Below are positions 1-11,211 of a stretch of DNA of 64,000 nt, one piece after another. A model generated the notes under the pieces. That model was not told where the DNA came from. It worked only from the letters and a program-made list of their open reading frames with translations, and did no database searches. Source of the DNA: Sabellastarte sp. h YS-2021. Taxonomy: Eukaryota; Annelida; Polychaeta; Sabellida; Sabellidae. How positions within the stretch are numbered: position 1 is the stretch's first letter; every line of letters begins with the position of its first letter. Position numbers and translations under genes: made by a program. The DNA is taken from the NCBI GenBank assembly GCA_964017235.1, contig OZ024936.1, positions 45,993,028 to 46,057,027 on the forward strand, given 5' to 3'.

Positions 1-135
1 TCAACTTCCTACACCTTACGGTTTCTGAGATACAGCCCGGACAAACTATTTCCCGCCGCCCGCCCGCCCGCCCGCCCATCCGGACACCATGGGTGAAAAC
101 AATACCCCGACAGCCCTTAAGGGCTGTGGGGTAAC
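1..135 (+). repeat. Tail of an AGGTCA-array element with terminal hairpin
   Basis: 'cttcctacaccttacggttt', a C-rich (CCGCCCGC)n stretch, then 'gggtgaaaacaatacccc' and the hairpin GACAGCCCTTAAGGGCTGTG (104-123). The same tail closes the elements at 11540-12150 and 21030-21860. Confidence 0.75.
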
Positions 136-460
136 TAGGAATGTTTTTGTAAGATAATTTCAATTTGACAAAATCAAAGTTCACCTCACACAAAATGAAA
201 GATATTTAACCAGATCGATGGGTTTTTTATTGGTTGGCTAAACCATTAATTATATAAAGACTGACACTTCAATATCCTGTTCTAATTGAATATTCCTTGG
301 CAATTTTGAGCATTTTAAAACTTCTGTGTGTATAGACAAGTGAAGTAAGGTAAGTTACAGTTTCTCAAGTTGACAGACGGAAGTGTGCCAGTATTTACAG
401 GAATAAGATATTTAACAAAACGCCAAAAAACGAAGGCAATAACACCTGTAGTGTGACAAG
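135..460. other. ABCA intron 8, no feature seen
   Basis: AT-rich sequence downstream of exon 8 on the gene strand. I see no further exon in the 468 bases left before the window edge. Confidence 0.5.
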
Positions 461-468
461 GGCATTAC

Positions 469-598
469 CGGTAATCATAAACATGGTGGTAGTTTTGCCT
501 GCCCCATTGTGGCCCAGTAAGGCAGTGATCTGACCCTCATACATATCCATGTTGAGATGATCCACTGCCACAACTGTGGCTCCATCCTTCTGGAATTC
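469..598 (-). CDS. ABCA3-like transporter, coding exon 8 (NBD1 Walker A); gene continues off the left edge
   Basis: Residues about 533-575. The acceptor is cacttcag|GAATTC and the donor ACCG|GTAATG in phase 1. It encodes the start of the first ATP-binding domain: [20 protein letters not shown] followed by the Walker A loop [10 protein letters not shown] (about residues 561-570, catalytic Lys 567). Walker A falls at nearly the same residue number as in vertebrate ABCA3, which suggests no exon was missed. The ABC signature, Walker B, the second transmembrane domain and the second ATPase domain must lie beyond base 1. Confidence 0.95.
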
Positions 599-789
599 CT
601 GAAGTGACAACAAGAATAACCTTTAAAAAAAACTGGTCAACTCAAAGGTAAATTTTAACTAGACCAAGGACGCATCTGTGGCCAGATGCAGGATGTATCC
701 ACCGACAAATGCCAACTAACATAATTTAGAAGATAAACAGCATTTTTCGTTAATAAGCAAGCTGAAAGCACTTTTAAGTTTGGCTACCC

Positions 790-970
790 TTATTTGATCC
801 TGTAGCAGGGGCCCAAGGTGAAGTCTGACCACATCAAAAGATTCGCAGCCCATGATTTCCTATAAGTCGTTTTCACATTGCAAACCTCTAGGACCAATAA
901 TAAGCAGGAGGGGCCCAAGGTCAAATCTGACCACATCAAAAGATTCGCAGCCCATGACTTCCTATAAGTT
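790..970 (+). repeat. ~145-bp tandem unit, partial array (first composite block)
   Basis: About one and a half units containing 'cccaaggtcaaatctgacca', 'aaaagattcgcagcccatga' and 'aacctctaggaccaataata'. The same unit forms a four-copy array at 18150-18735. It lies at the start of a composite block of arrays that continues to about 3440. ABCA intron 7. Confidence 0.8.
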
Positions 971-983
971 GTTTTCATATTAA

Positions 984-1870
984 TGAGTTATTTGAGAAAT
1001 ACTGGCTATCTGCAATACTTTTAGAGATAATTCGCATTTACTCATTTTGAGTAGGTGAATAATTATCTACGGGACTGAAACTTCAGCAAGTGAAAGCTCT
1101 CTCAAAAGTAGGTGAATGAGTTATTTGAGAAAAATTGACTATCTACAATACTTTTAGAGATAATTCGAATTTACTTATTTTCAGTAGGTGAGTAATTACC
1201 TACGGGTCTGGAACTTCACCATGTGAAAGCTCTCCCAAAAGTAGATGAATGAGTTATTTGATAAAAATTGGATATCTGCAATACTTTTAGAGATAATTAG
1301 CATTTACTCATTTTGAGTAGGTGAATAATTACAAACGGGTCTGAAACTTCACCAAGTGAAAGCTCTCCCAAAAGTAGGTGGAGGAGTTATTTAAGAAAAA
1401 TTGGCTATCTGCAATACTTTTAGAGATAATTCGCATTTACTCATTTTGAGTAGGTGAGTAATTAGCTACGGGCCTGAAACTTCACCAAGTGAAAGCTCTC
1501 CCAAAAGTAGGTGAAGGAGTTATTTGACAAAAATTGGCTATCTGCAATACTTTTAGAGATAATTTGCATTTACTCATTTTGAGTAGGTGAGTAATTAGCT
1601 ACAGGTCTGAAACTTCACCAAGTGAAAGCTCTCCCAAAAGTAGGTGAATGAGTTATTTGAGAAAAATTGGCTATCTACAATACTTTTAGAGATAATTCGC
1701 ATTTACTCATTTTGAGTAGGTGAGTAATTACCTACAGGTCTGGAACTTCAGCATGTGAAAGCTCTCCAAAAAGTAGTTGAATGAGTTATTTAAGAAAAAT
1801 TTGCTATCTGCAATACTTTTAGAGAAAATGCAAAATTACTCATTTTAGTGGGCAAGTAATTTAGCCACAG
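984..1870 (+). repeat. 133-bp tandem array, about 6.6 copies
   Basis: 'gagttattt' recurs at 984, 1118, 1251, 1384, 1517, 1650 and 1783, so the period is 133-134 bases. The unit contains 'tatctgcaatacttttagag', 'atttactcattttgagtagg' and 'gaaagctctcccaaaagtag'. High copy-to-copy identity suggests recent expansion or homogenisation. Confidence 0.92.
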
Positions 1871-1889
1871 GCCTAATTTAGACATAAAG

Positions 1890-3125
1890 CCTACCAATGG
1901 AATACTGTGGTGCACCCTCTAATATACCTTGCAAACTTGAGAAGGCTAGCTATAATATTTTTTTCGTTAGAGCGGTAATGGTGAAATCTCTCTACACACT
2001 GCGGCTATCCAGTGGATACAATGATTTACTCAACAGTGACAACCTGAAAGTAGATATTGGTAAGCTATGCCATGACATAGAGGTCTGCAATTTCACTCTG
2101 TTATGGCTGACCAAAAATTATGTGAATAACATATTTAAACAAAATACTGTAAATGTAATAGTTTTCACATTATAAGTGATTTACTCAACAGTGATAACCT
2201 CAAAATAGCTATTACTCGGCTATGCAATGAGCTACCTGTCTGAATTTTTTCTATGTTATAGCTGACCCAAAATTAGGTGAACAACATATTTAAGCAAAAT
2301 ACTGTAAATGCAATAGTTTTCAAGTTACAACTGATTTACTCAATAGTGAGAACCTGAAAATAGCTATTGCTCAGCTATGCCATGAGCTATAGGTCTGTAA
2401 TTTCACAATGTTATAGCTGACCCAAAAGTAGGTGAACAACATATTTTAACAAAATACTCCAAATGCAATATTTTTCAAGTTACAAGTGATTTACTCAACA
2501 GTCAGTACCTGAAAATAGCTATTGCTCAGTTGTGCCATGAGCTACAGGTCTGTAATTTCACTATGTTATAGCTGACCCAAAACACAAATTTCTGTAAATG
2601 CAATAGTTTTCCAATTATAATTGATTTACTCAACATTGTGAACTTCAAAGTAGCTATTACTCAGCTATGCAATGAGTCACAGGTCTGGAACTTCCCTTTG
2701 TTATAGCTGACTCCGAAATAGGTGAATAACATATTGAAACAAAATACTCTAAATGCAATACTTTTGAAGTTATAAGTAATTTACTCAACAGTGATAACCT
2801 AAAAGTAGCTATTACTCAGCTATGCCATGAGCTACAGGTCTGAAATTTTACTATGTTATAGCTGACCCAAAAGTAGCTGAATAACATATTTATACGAAAT
2901 TCTGTAAATGCAATAGTTTTCAAGTTACAAGTGATTTTACTCATGATGGAAGTTACTGAAAGCCCAAAAGTAGCTATTACTCACTTAGCTATTGAGACAG
3001 ACACCCAAGTTACTCACCATGTTGTAGCTATGAAAAAAGTATCTGAATAACATATTTTAACAAAATGCTCTAAATGCAACACTTTTCAAGTTATAAGTGA
3101 TTTAGTTCATGATTTCATGAATTTT
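1890..3125 (+). repeat. ~155-bp tandem array, about 7 copies
   Basis: 'gatttactca' recurs at 2023, 2178, 2333, 2488, 2633, 2778 and 2933 (period 155, two units 145). The unit includes 'agctattactcagctatg', 'ccatgagctacaggtctg', 'ttatagctgacccaaaagta' and 'tgtaaatgcaatagttttca'. The same array recurs at 18800-20530, and in inverted orientation at 49800-50325 plus 52147-52440. Confidence 0.92.
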
Positions 3126-3130
3126 AATGC

Positions 3131-3437
3131 ATTTTAGACATTTTTGTCTACCACAGGCCTAATTTAGACATAAAGCCTACCAAAAAGATAGGGTGGCGAG
3201 TCCTCTAGCATACCAAGCCACCTGCCAAATATGAAAGAAATCTGGAAAGAAATGAGGACTGTAGGTCGCTAACAAGCAATATTCCACATTTTAGACATTT
3301 TTGTCTACCACAGGCCTAATTTAGACATAAAGCCTACCAAAAAGATAGGGTGGCGAGTCCTCTAGCATACCAAGCCACCTGCCAAATATGAAAGAAATCT
3401 GGAAAGAAATGTGGACTGTAGGACGCTAACAAGAAAT
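3131..3437 (+). repeat. 157-bp direct duplication ending the first composite block
   Basis: 'attttagacatttttgtcta' at 3131 and again at 3288; both copies run through 'ggcctaatttagacataaag', 'gatagggtggcgagtcct' and 'gaaagaaatctggaaag'. The 'cctaatttagacataaagcc' module also occurs once at about 1872, between the 133-bp and 155-bp arrays. Confidence 0.9.
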
Positions 3438-3439
3438 CT

Positions 3440-3890
3440 CTGCCGACGCGGACGAGGGCGCGGACGACAACAATGATGAATCCATAGTATCCCCGCTTCG
3501 CATCGGGGATACAATTATAGTGTAATTTTAAGACCCCAAAATCATAATAGTGTTGCTATGGCAACAATTGTTGGCACACACACACACACACACCCTCACA
3601 CACACCCCCCAGCTCTAGATCCTATTAGGGTAAAAATCTGTGCATTGGTTAAGGCTGTGGAGCACTCACAAACTTTAGGATCCAAAAAAATTGTAACTGT
3701 GTTGCCATGGTAACTGTTGTTCACAGATATGTTGAAACCTGATCAGCTGTAGATTCTCTTTGGGGTAAACATATCCTCAAAACTTAGTGAAAATCTGTGC
3801 ATTGGTTTAGACTGTGGAACAACCGCAAGCTTTATGCCTGCCGCTGCCGCCCAGACGTCGCAGGGGACTATAACCCTCATCCTTTATTGG
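3440..3890 (+). repeat. GC-rich hairpin and two ~165-bp 'GTTGCCATGGCAAC' units with (CA)n
   Basis: A GC-rich start (gacgcggacgagggcgcgga), then the hairpin GTATCCCCG-cttcgcat-CGGGGATAC (3488-3513). Two diverged units follow, each with a palindrome (GTTGCTATGGCAAC 3552-3565; GTTGCCATGGTAAC 3701-3714) and 'aaaatctgtgcattggtt'. A (CA)n tract lies at about 3576-3605. Related units are at about 10860-11215 and 12175-12310. Confidence 0.7.
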
Positions 3891-3964
3891 ATGGGTTTAA
3901 AACTTAAGTACAATATGTGAACATGTCTGTGGATGCAGGTGCAGCTCAATTGTATGTAAGTTAC

Positions 3965-4096
3965 CTTTCTGAGGCCTTGTATCTTGACTCCACATCCGGC
4001 ATTAGGTGCACCCTCTTCAAAGAACTCCCCCTCATTGGCACAGTGGTCAGTTTGCATTTCTGTGTCCTCCTGATCTCCTCCACACCAGTACCACCT
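3965..4096 (-). CDS. ABCA3-like transporter, coding exon 7 (linker to NBD1)
   Basis: A short exon of exactly 44 codons, phase 0 at both ends, found by following the frame from exon 6. The acceptor is actccacag|AGGTGG and the donor AGAAAG|GTAACT. It opens RWYWCGGDQED, like the PSYWCG motif of ABCA3, passes through an acidic, poorly conserved linker (EGEFFEEGAPNAG) and ends CGVKIQGLRK, equivalent to the first beta-strand of nucleotide-binding domain 1 (AGIKIKHLSKVF). It lies in the cytosol. Confidence 0.9.
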
Positions 4097-4239
4097 CTGT
4101 GGAGTATGTATCTAATCAATTTATCTTACCAGACCAAGGTTAACAGAATAATATGTATTCTACTTTCCATTTGGATGTTGGTAGAAATAAGCAAAAAAAG
4201 CAATAGGCAATAAGAAAAAAATTCAGCATTCACTAAGGC

Positions 4240-4640
4240 AAGATCGAAGGTCAAATCAAGGCCACTTTGCACACCTCTACCCCAACTAATATCTCTACCA
4301 AGTATTAACTTCCTACACCTTACAGTTTCCAAGATGAATCCCACACAAGCAGTCAAGGTCACTAGAGCAAGGTCAAAACACAGTCATACCACAACATTGT
4401 ACACCTATAACCCCCAACCAATGTCCCTACCAGGTATCAACTTTCTACACCTTACAGTTTTTGAGATATAGCCCAGACAAGATTTTCAAACTCAAGGTAA
4501 CTATGGCAAAGGTCAAAGATCAAATCAAGGTCGCACCTTGACATTGTACACCAATACCCCCCTACCAATGTCCCTACAAATTATCAACATCTTACAATAC
4601 AAATCATGATTTTTTAGATACAGCGTGGGCAAGCTTTTCA
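4240..4640 (+). repeat. AGGTCA-rich tandem array (~133-bp units), no head
   Basis: Three units, each with 'aaggtcaaatcaaggtc' variants, 'accaatgtccctaccaa' and 'caactttctacaccttacag' (4307, 4440 and a decayed one near 4587). ABCA intron 7, next to exon 7; the first unit overlaps short spurious frames. Confidence 0.8.
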
Positions 4641-4857
4641 CATGTGAAATCCCAGTATTCTCTTTTATTTAATGATAAAGAAATGACCTCACAGTGACCA
4701 ACCAAATATATTGTACCTCCACAATACATTCTCAGACAAATCACTCCTCAAAGTTTGGAGAAATCCAATGTTTTTAACATGGTTATATACACTGTTGTAA
4801 TATTGCTAAAATTATATGCATTAAGTAAGTATTTTGTTGGAAAGAGTGGGTGCTTAC

Positions 4858-5246
4858 TAGTGCTGTAACGAGTTGACCGAAACTCGAGTCGTAACTCGAT
4901 GGGCGATATTTGGGGATCACATCGGTTTACGCAATTTAAACTCGAGTTTTTAAGAAATATATAATGATATACTAATCTTGTTACAAACTACCACTTTTGC
5001 AATTTTTTTAACCACAAAGACGTAAAAATCAATGAGCAATGGTCGTTTTTTTATTTCCCTGATTTACGTGGCTGTTCCATAAAGTGCTCATATAGATCTG
5101 TACGTAATGGCGGATCCCTTAATTACAATATTTGGACATTGTTATTTTATTTATATTTGTGTCATTTACTCGAGTTCAACTCGAGTTCAACTCGCATCTA
5201 ACAGTCGATCCTCGATCTACAGAAATCACTAATGATTACAGCCCTA
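4858..5246. mobile_element. hAT-like MITE, family 1, with 8-bp TSD
   Basis: Ends TAGTGCTGTAACG and GATTACAGCCCTA are inverted repeats; the flanks are a perfect 8-bp duplication GTGCTTAC (4850-4857, 5247-5254). It contains repeated ACTCGAGTT motifs near both ends. No ORF. It lies in ABCA intron 6. TAG.G termini with 8-bp duplications are diagnostic of the hAT superfamily. Confidence 0.88.
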
Positions 5247-5329
5247 GTGCTTACACATATTTTACATATTTTGTAGATTTTCAAGGGTATATATTAAATG
5301 CTGCAGATATTTCCCCATAAAATCCATAC

Positions 5330-5511
5330 CTTAAGAAAGAAGTTCCATGGCTTAGGTACGCCATACTCCCCAGGCTTAATGGCGTCAACATACCACGTGA
5401 TAAGAGCAGCAATGATGCAGTTAATGATAAAGAAAAGAAAGATATGACCCATGGTCAGCTCTTCATCCTGAATTATCTTCTTAGTCAAGTGTTCCCAATG
5501 TACGCCGTAAC
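5330..5511 (-). CDS. ABCA3-like transporter, coding exon 6 (last TM of domain 1)
   Basis: Residues about 428-488. The acceptor is tgttttcag|GTTACG and the donor CTTAAG|GTATGG; it enters in phase 1 and leaves in phase 0. The peptide reads GYGVHWEHLTKK, then a hydrophobic helix (GHIFLFFIINCIIAALITWY), then VDAIKPGEYGVPKPWNFFLK. The block WY.[DE]A..PG.[FY]GVP.PW.FF is a signature of the end of the first transmembrane domain in ABCA proteins. A hAT-like MITE ends only about 80 bases downstream of the donor. Confidence 0.94.
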
Positions 5512-5604
5512 CTGAAAACAAATGTAGAAATTGAAAGTTGCTACTCCTACTCTCATACCTTCTTCTGTTCTTTTGTGTCCTTGACCTTGTCCTTTCCGTA
5601 ATAT

Positions 5605-6238
5605 TTACCTCCGCCAAGGAGGTTATGTTTTCGCCTGGGTTTGTTTGTTGGTTTGTGAGTTTGTTTATGAACAAGATAGCTCAAAACTTATGGATGGATT
5701 TTCAGGATATGTCTGAAAAGGTAAAAAGGAAGAAATTATTCAATTTTGGAAGTGATCCGGATCACTATCTGGATCTTCTGGATCCATGAAATGTAACTTT
5801 TAAAGGCAGGTAACTCAAAAAGTTATGGATGGATTTTGATGAGATTTTCAGGATATGTCCTTAATGGGACAAGGAACAAGTGATTAGATTTTGGGAGAGA
5901 TCTGGATCACTGTCTGGATCATATGGATCCAGGCTTTTTTTGAAGGAAGTTATAGACAGATAATTTTACGATGGATTTTGATTATATTTTTAGGATATGT
6001 TAAAAATGGTAAAAGGAAGAAGTGGTTAGATTGGGAGGGATCCAGATCACCATCTGGATATGGTGGATCCAGGAATTTTTTAAAGACAGATAATTTCGAG
6101 AAAAGATATGGACGTATTTTGATAAAATTTTCAGGAAATGTCCAAAATGGGACAAGGAACTGCTAATGGTAGGTTTTGAAAGTCCAGGAATTGAGCTCCC
6201 TTGGTGGAAGTCTGCGCTCTCCGAGTGCTCTTGTTAAC
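5605..6238. repeat. CCTCCGCCAAGG-type repeat, near complete copy
   Basis: Begins 'cctccgccaaggaggttat' and ends 'ggtggaagtctgcgctctcc' plus GAGTGCTC; the outer CCTCCGCCAAGG and CCTTGGTGGA segments are inverted. Inside are about four units of 110-150 bases sharing 'ttatggatggattttga', 'ttttcaggatatgtc', 'gacaaggaac' and 'tggatcactgtctggatc'. It is dispersed in this window (also about 35600-35850, 40295-40540, 42170-43160, 43165-43375, 48055-48230 and 52447-52490). Several short frames here are artefacts of this repeat. ABCA intron 5. Confidence 0.7.
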
Positions 6239-6239
6239 T

Positions 6240-8260
6240 ATACTGTAAGGTTGTTAAAGGGTGGAGTAATAGATTATGTGGAGTGCAGATTACTGATATA
6301 CTGTTGCAACTTTCAAAATTATTACATAATAAAAATAACGGCTAGTTTTTATTTTACCTGTACAAGATATGGGCGATAGTATATACTATATATTCTATAT
6401 TTTTAGCAAATTTAATCCTTTTAGTTTAATTGATATACACATGCATACTATTTATGGGGGTTCAGGGCTTGCCCCCAATTATAACTGGTCATTTAACATT
6501 AAATTTCCTTAACAGTTTCCTGTAACTATGCAATATGGTGGATCTTGTGCCAGTAAAGTAAAATTGCTCCAAAATAACTTAAATTTTGTTATCTGTCACC
6601 AAAAGATGACAAATCTGTGATGTTACTGTAACGCTGTTGAGTAGAGGAGCCCTAAACTCAACTTGTAGATTCTACATTATACTGCTGTTCAATTAACATG
6701 ACTAGACCTAGCAAATTTTAACCTTTTAGTAGTTTTACTCAAGTTACTCAACTTGAACAACTCTTGTGCACTCATCAGCACTCATAAGACAAATAAAAAA
6801 TCCTCTGAAATTGATTCCTTGATGTCACTTATTATGTGAAAAATGCCCCAGAAAATGTGACAGGCACACACATGCACCGGCTGCAATTTATAAAGATCTC
6901 CGTTTATGACTTGGCAATACTTCTTACCGGTAACTGGTTATACATTTTTATATAAAATTGGTCTTCATCAATTGGACTTGTAGATTTTATAGATCAATAT
7001 CTTTGGCACATGATTGTAAGTAATGGGTCCAATGGTCCCAATACAATTTCCATTTCATAACCTGACTGAGGTTACTCGAATGAGATAGGCAGAATATATG
7101 AGCATTCATGAGTCAATTTAATCATTCAAAAAGCTTTTACTGTAGAGTAAGAAATCTAAAATTCGCCAGGAATCTAAAATTCGCCACCTCTAAAACCTTA
7201 GTTAATTTTATGAAGAAAATGATGTTTTTGTCTAAATATTGGTATTTTTCAGTTCAAAAAGCCTTAATTTACTATACCGTCCACAAATCTCACCACAATT
7301 CATTTATTTTATTAGTATTATCACACGTGGCGAATTTCAGATATGTGGCGAATTTTAGATTTCTTACTCTAAGCCAGTCACAAATATCAAACAAACACAG
7401 TTACATTCCCAATAGACTGAAATGAAATGATAAAGTCTATAGTTTAATGCACCACATCTGTTTGCAATGCCTTGTCTCTCCTGACATTTGAATAAGTAAT
7501 GTCGAGGTATTATTCCTTACCATTGTACTCTGCAATCTACATCCATTGTACTAGATAGAAAAAAGAAAAGTTTGGGGAAAAATTGCAGACTGCATGACAA
7601 TAGCTTTCCACAAAACCCATGGTTTTTTAACAGTAACAATATAATAACAATTATACCGTAAATTTTCAAAATACTGCCTAAATTCAAATTAATGCTTAGT
7701 TGAAATAAGAATCTAGTGACAAATATATTATATCACTTATTTTCGCTTATTTATACATTCCATTTAGTAGCTTAGATAGAATTAAATTTAGAACCAATAT
7801 ACAAAATTTTAAAACTAATTTAATGCTCAGGCCATATTTTGGAGAAATATGGAAGAATTGTTTTGGAAAATAAATTATTGTAAATAATGAACAATAAAAG
7901 CAACTTCCAACCCAATAAAAGGAACATCAAACAAAATTGAATTACATTGTTAAGAGGTAATGGGAACACAGAAAGTTAGACACACAAGTATAATGTGCAG
8001 TCAACAATACATTACATAGACACTGGTAGTCTGGTACAATGACAAAATTGAAAATCTACATAAAAGCCTTTTCGCTGATGTTTTTGTGTTCATCAGAGGG
8101 TATTGTGGTGACTTGAATTGCTTCAGCAATTTCATCATAACCCTGTTCTACCTTTTATGCTTCAGCTATTTCAGCATAATTCTGTTCTACTTTTTATGAA
8201 TGATTTTATAACAGAGCCAATTTTAAAACATGAATAGTGAACTATAACTCGTCCTGTTGA
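6240..8260. other. ABCA intron 5, right part; only the MITE at 7143
   Basis: AT-rich, no splice-compatible coding frame. Apart from the MITE 7143-7371 I see no recognisable repeat. A 'tcagcataattctgttctac'-type short duplication lies at about 8130-8195. Confidence 0.5.
7143..7371. mobile_element. TA-flanked MITE with doubled terminal modules (AATTCGCC family)
   Basis: TAGAGTAAGAAATCTAAAAT and its reverse complement at the right end; each arm repeats 'atctaaaattcgcca' or a close variant twice. The interior is AT-rich without a plausible gene. ABCA intron 5. Confidence 0.78.
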
Positions 8261-8261
8261 G

Positions 8262-9700
8262 ACTCAAATAGCATCAGAGATGCCCGTACCGCACAGCCTG
8301 GGGAAATAGTTTTCAACACTATAAGATATATAAGTAGTGAAAAAGTACAAAGATCTGGATACTTTCAGAGCAGTGTCAGTTATATAAAGTTCCAAATAAT
8401 AATAATAAATAAAGTAGAGAAAATAATGTCTAAGAGAGAGAAAATGTATGTAAAGATGAAATATTAAACAAAACAATTTAACAGATAAGATGACAGCATT
8501 AATCAGTAAACTAAAACTTAAGACGCTGTAAAATTTATTAATAGGAGAATAGATGTCAATGGAAATAGCACAATTATGTAAAAGTACATGTAATAATTAG
8601 GGCTACAAATGGTTATTGAAGCTTCGATAGACGAGTCAATCATTGCTAGGACTCGAGTCCATTTTAACTACTCGGTTACTCGCGAGGTATTGTATTATCG
8701 CCCACGTAATGAAACGTTTGTGTAAAATATGCTACATTTCATCATTTCTGTCACATAATATCAATCAAAGTTGTGGTTTTCGCTTAAAAGGTATAATTTA
8801 CTCCATATTCTATATCTGGTTAAACAGAAGATGTTTTTCTTCAAATGTTTTGTTTCCAGAATTGACTATTTATTTATAGAAGACTTGTAATGGTAGGTAC
8901 TATATCTTGCGGTCACTCAAATTCAAATCCATTTTTTAGCACCCATCCAAGCCCTAAGTAATAATCAGTTGTAGTAATCCATATATGTTTGTCATAAGAG
9001 AAACATGTCTCAAATATGGCAGGTGAACACACTTTGACAGAGACAAAGGTAAAGGTCACACCATGATGCACACCTACACCCCCTAACCAATGTGTGTACC
9101 ATGTATCAACCCTCTACAACTTACAGAATTCAAGAGCCTGGACAAGATTTTAAAACTCATGGTCACTGTGACAAGGTCAAAGGTCAAATCAAGGTCACAC
9201 CATGATGATGTTACAACCAATGTCCTTAACAAGTATCAACTTCCGACACCCTATCTCGGTTGCCGAGATATATCCCAGACAGGTTATTATAGGTCAAGGT
9301 CACTACAGCAAGGTCAAAGTTCAAACCAAGGTCGTACCATGATGCTGCACACCTACAACCCCCAACCAACGCCCCTACCAAGTAACAACTTCCTACTCCT
9401 TACGGTTTCTGAGATATAGCCCAAATAATATTTCATAGGTTCATAGGTCAAGGTCACTATGGCAAGGTCAAATGAAGGTCATATCATGACGATGCACACC
9501 TAAACCCCCCGACCAATGTCCCTACTAAGTATCAACTTCCTACACCTTACGGTTTCTGAAATACAGCCCGGACAAACTTTTTTCCATCGCCTGCCTGCCC
9601 GCCGCACCGCACACCCCCCATCCCCCCCACCCGCCCCTCCGTGCACCATAGGTGAAAACATTAACCCCGGGCAAAAACATCTGATTAGTCTCAAGTGAAA
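8262..9700 (+). repeat. Modular AGGTCA-array element, interrupted by a hAT-like MITE
   Basis: Head module starting TCAGAGATGCCCGTACC (about 8273), continuing 'ggaaatagttttcaacac' and 'tactttcagagcagtgtcag'; then the MITE 8598-8957; then 'gtctcaaatatggcaggtga' and four AGGTCA-rich units (about 9045-9560) with one perfect AGGTCAAAGGTCA (9174-9186); then the C-rich tail (9575-9645) and 'aggtgaaaacattaacccc'. ABCA intron 5. Confidence 0.8.
8598..8957. mobile_element. hAT-like MITE, family 5, with empty sites in paralogous repeats
   Basis: Ends TAGGGCTACAAATGG and CCATCCAAGCCCTAA. The 8-bp flank GTAATAAT is present on both sides (8590-8597, 8958-8965). The surrounding repeat occurs uninterrupted at 17148-17170 with a single GTAATAAT, which gives the pre-insertion site and confirms the duplication. 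Confidence 0.85.
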
Positions 9701-10860
9701 AGATCAATCATACAAGCTACCGCGATTTATAAAGATCTATAATAAGTTCATGTCCCAATTTTGGAGCAGTGTAAGAAGTTTACAAAAAAAATTTCCAAGT
9801 CTACTAGACCTGTAACTGAAAAAACAAAACAGTGTTCTAGTGTTCACACAATGGAACACTGAAAACTGGAGTTGATCAAAAATTTTGGTAATTGCAAAAA
9901 TACTAGATATTTTGTTCTGTTTTGTCTTTTTTTTCCCCCCATTTTATCATGTGCCAACCACCTTTGTCATCCCTCCCAAGTGCTTAAGATTGGATTATAA
10001 CTTAATAGATTGGGTTATAGCTTTTGCCTTGTTTAGGACTGTCCCTTTTTGAATTCCAGGGCAAAAAAGGATTTTTATCAATTTTGCACAACATTAAATG
10101 TTTCTGTTATTATTATTATTATTATTATACTGGGAATACTAGAATAACAATCTATATCTTTTAAGTTTACCTGTTCCTTCTCCCAGAGACAGCAGGTTAA
10201 ATCCCAATGCCATACAGCAATTTGGTAATAAACAGGCAAGCAGCTTGTAACTCAGGGTCATGTCTTTGTAGTTCATGTTGATGACATAATATGGAATGTA
10301 AGCCAGGAAAAAGATTATACCCCCTGCAGCAGCCCCCACATTAGCTGAAAATAAAACAGTTAAATAGTTGAAAGTTTCTAAAAAAAGCCAAAGTTGTATA
10401 CTTTTTCATTTGACCTTCTGTTATTTGAAATTCAACTTCAACTGATTTTGAAGTTAATTTCACCCTTCCAAATCTATAATTCCCCACTTATGATGCTAAA
10501 TGACTCTTCAATCTTATGAAAAATAACTAGAGAGCACTTGAGGCATATTTCCAAAAGAGCCAGCTTTAACAGGTAAGGATCCAAGCCAACAGGTACACAT
10601 TTAAATGGAAAACAACATTGAGATTTGGGAAAACCCAAGTAACAACTTTCAATGTAAGAAGTATATAGAACCCATGAAATGCTGTCACATGTAAAATTTT
10701 CAAGCAGTTAAAGAAGGGGGAAAATATTCAAACTTTGTTCGTTCATGATATGAAGATTTCTTTTAACATCAGGAAGGCATCTGTGACTTTAAATGAAAGA
10801 ATCTTATAAAGTAACAGTTTTCTAGCATGGATACACACGTAAAAATGCTACTCTAGTAAC
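9700..10860. other. Introns around ABCA exon 5, nothing notable outside the exon
   Basis: 9700-10170 and 10345-10860 are AT-rich; a (TTA)n microsatellite at 10107-10128 is the only clear repeat. No additional exon fits the frame, which is closed across exon 5. Confidence 0.5.
10171..10344 (-). CDS. ABCA3-like transporter, coding exon 5 (TM segments)
   Basis: Residues about 370-427. The acceptor is attttcag|CTAATG and the donor ACAG|GTAAAC; phase 1 on both sides. The peptide ANVGAAAGGIIFFLAYIPYY followed by MTLSYKLLACLLPNCCMALGF matches the ABCA block ANMAAAFGGFLYFFTYIPY and MTLSQKL..CLLSNVAMAMG. The exon ends in LSLGEGTG, where vertebrate genes also have the small loop before the next helix. 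A (TTA)n microsatellite (about 10107-10128) lies in intron 5, close to the donor. Confidence 0.93.
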
Positions 10861-11211
10861 ACAAAGTTCCCCCTTTTAATTAAGAAGTTCAAGACCAAAA
10901 TGTTTTAAAAGCATTGCCATGGCAACAGTTATTGCCAGATACTCCCTAAAACTAATCACCTCCAGTGTCCCTTGCTTTAAACATATCCTGAACATTTGGT
11001 GAATATCCATGCATGGGTTTCGGCTGTAAAGATCCACAAAGTATAAGAACTAAAAATATGAAAAGAGTTGCCATGAAAACAACCATTGCCAGATACTCTC
11101 CAAAACCTAATCAGCTAGAGATCCTCTTAGGCTAAACATATTGTGAAATTTTGGTGAAAATCCATGCATGGGTTTATGCTGTGAAACACCAGCAAAGTTA
11201 AAGACCCAAAA

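Noticed and set aside
984..3125. CRISPR-like array
   Set aside because: Units of 133-155 bases are repeated whole, without short repeats and unique spacers, in a eukaryotic intron; these are satellite-type arrays.
5891..6166. 91-codon frame (plus) with many Trp and Gly
   Set aside because: Lies within the CCTCCGCCAAGG-type repeat; the repeated peptide pattern follows the DNA repeat.
7108..7425. 105-codon plus-strand frame
   Set aside because: It spans the MITE 7143-7371; both ends are translated terminal repeats.
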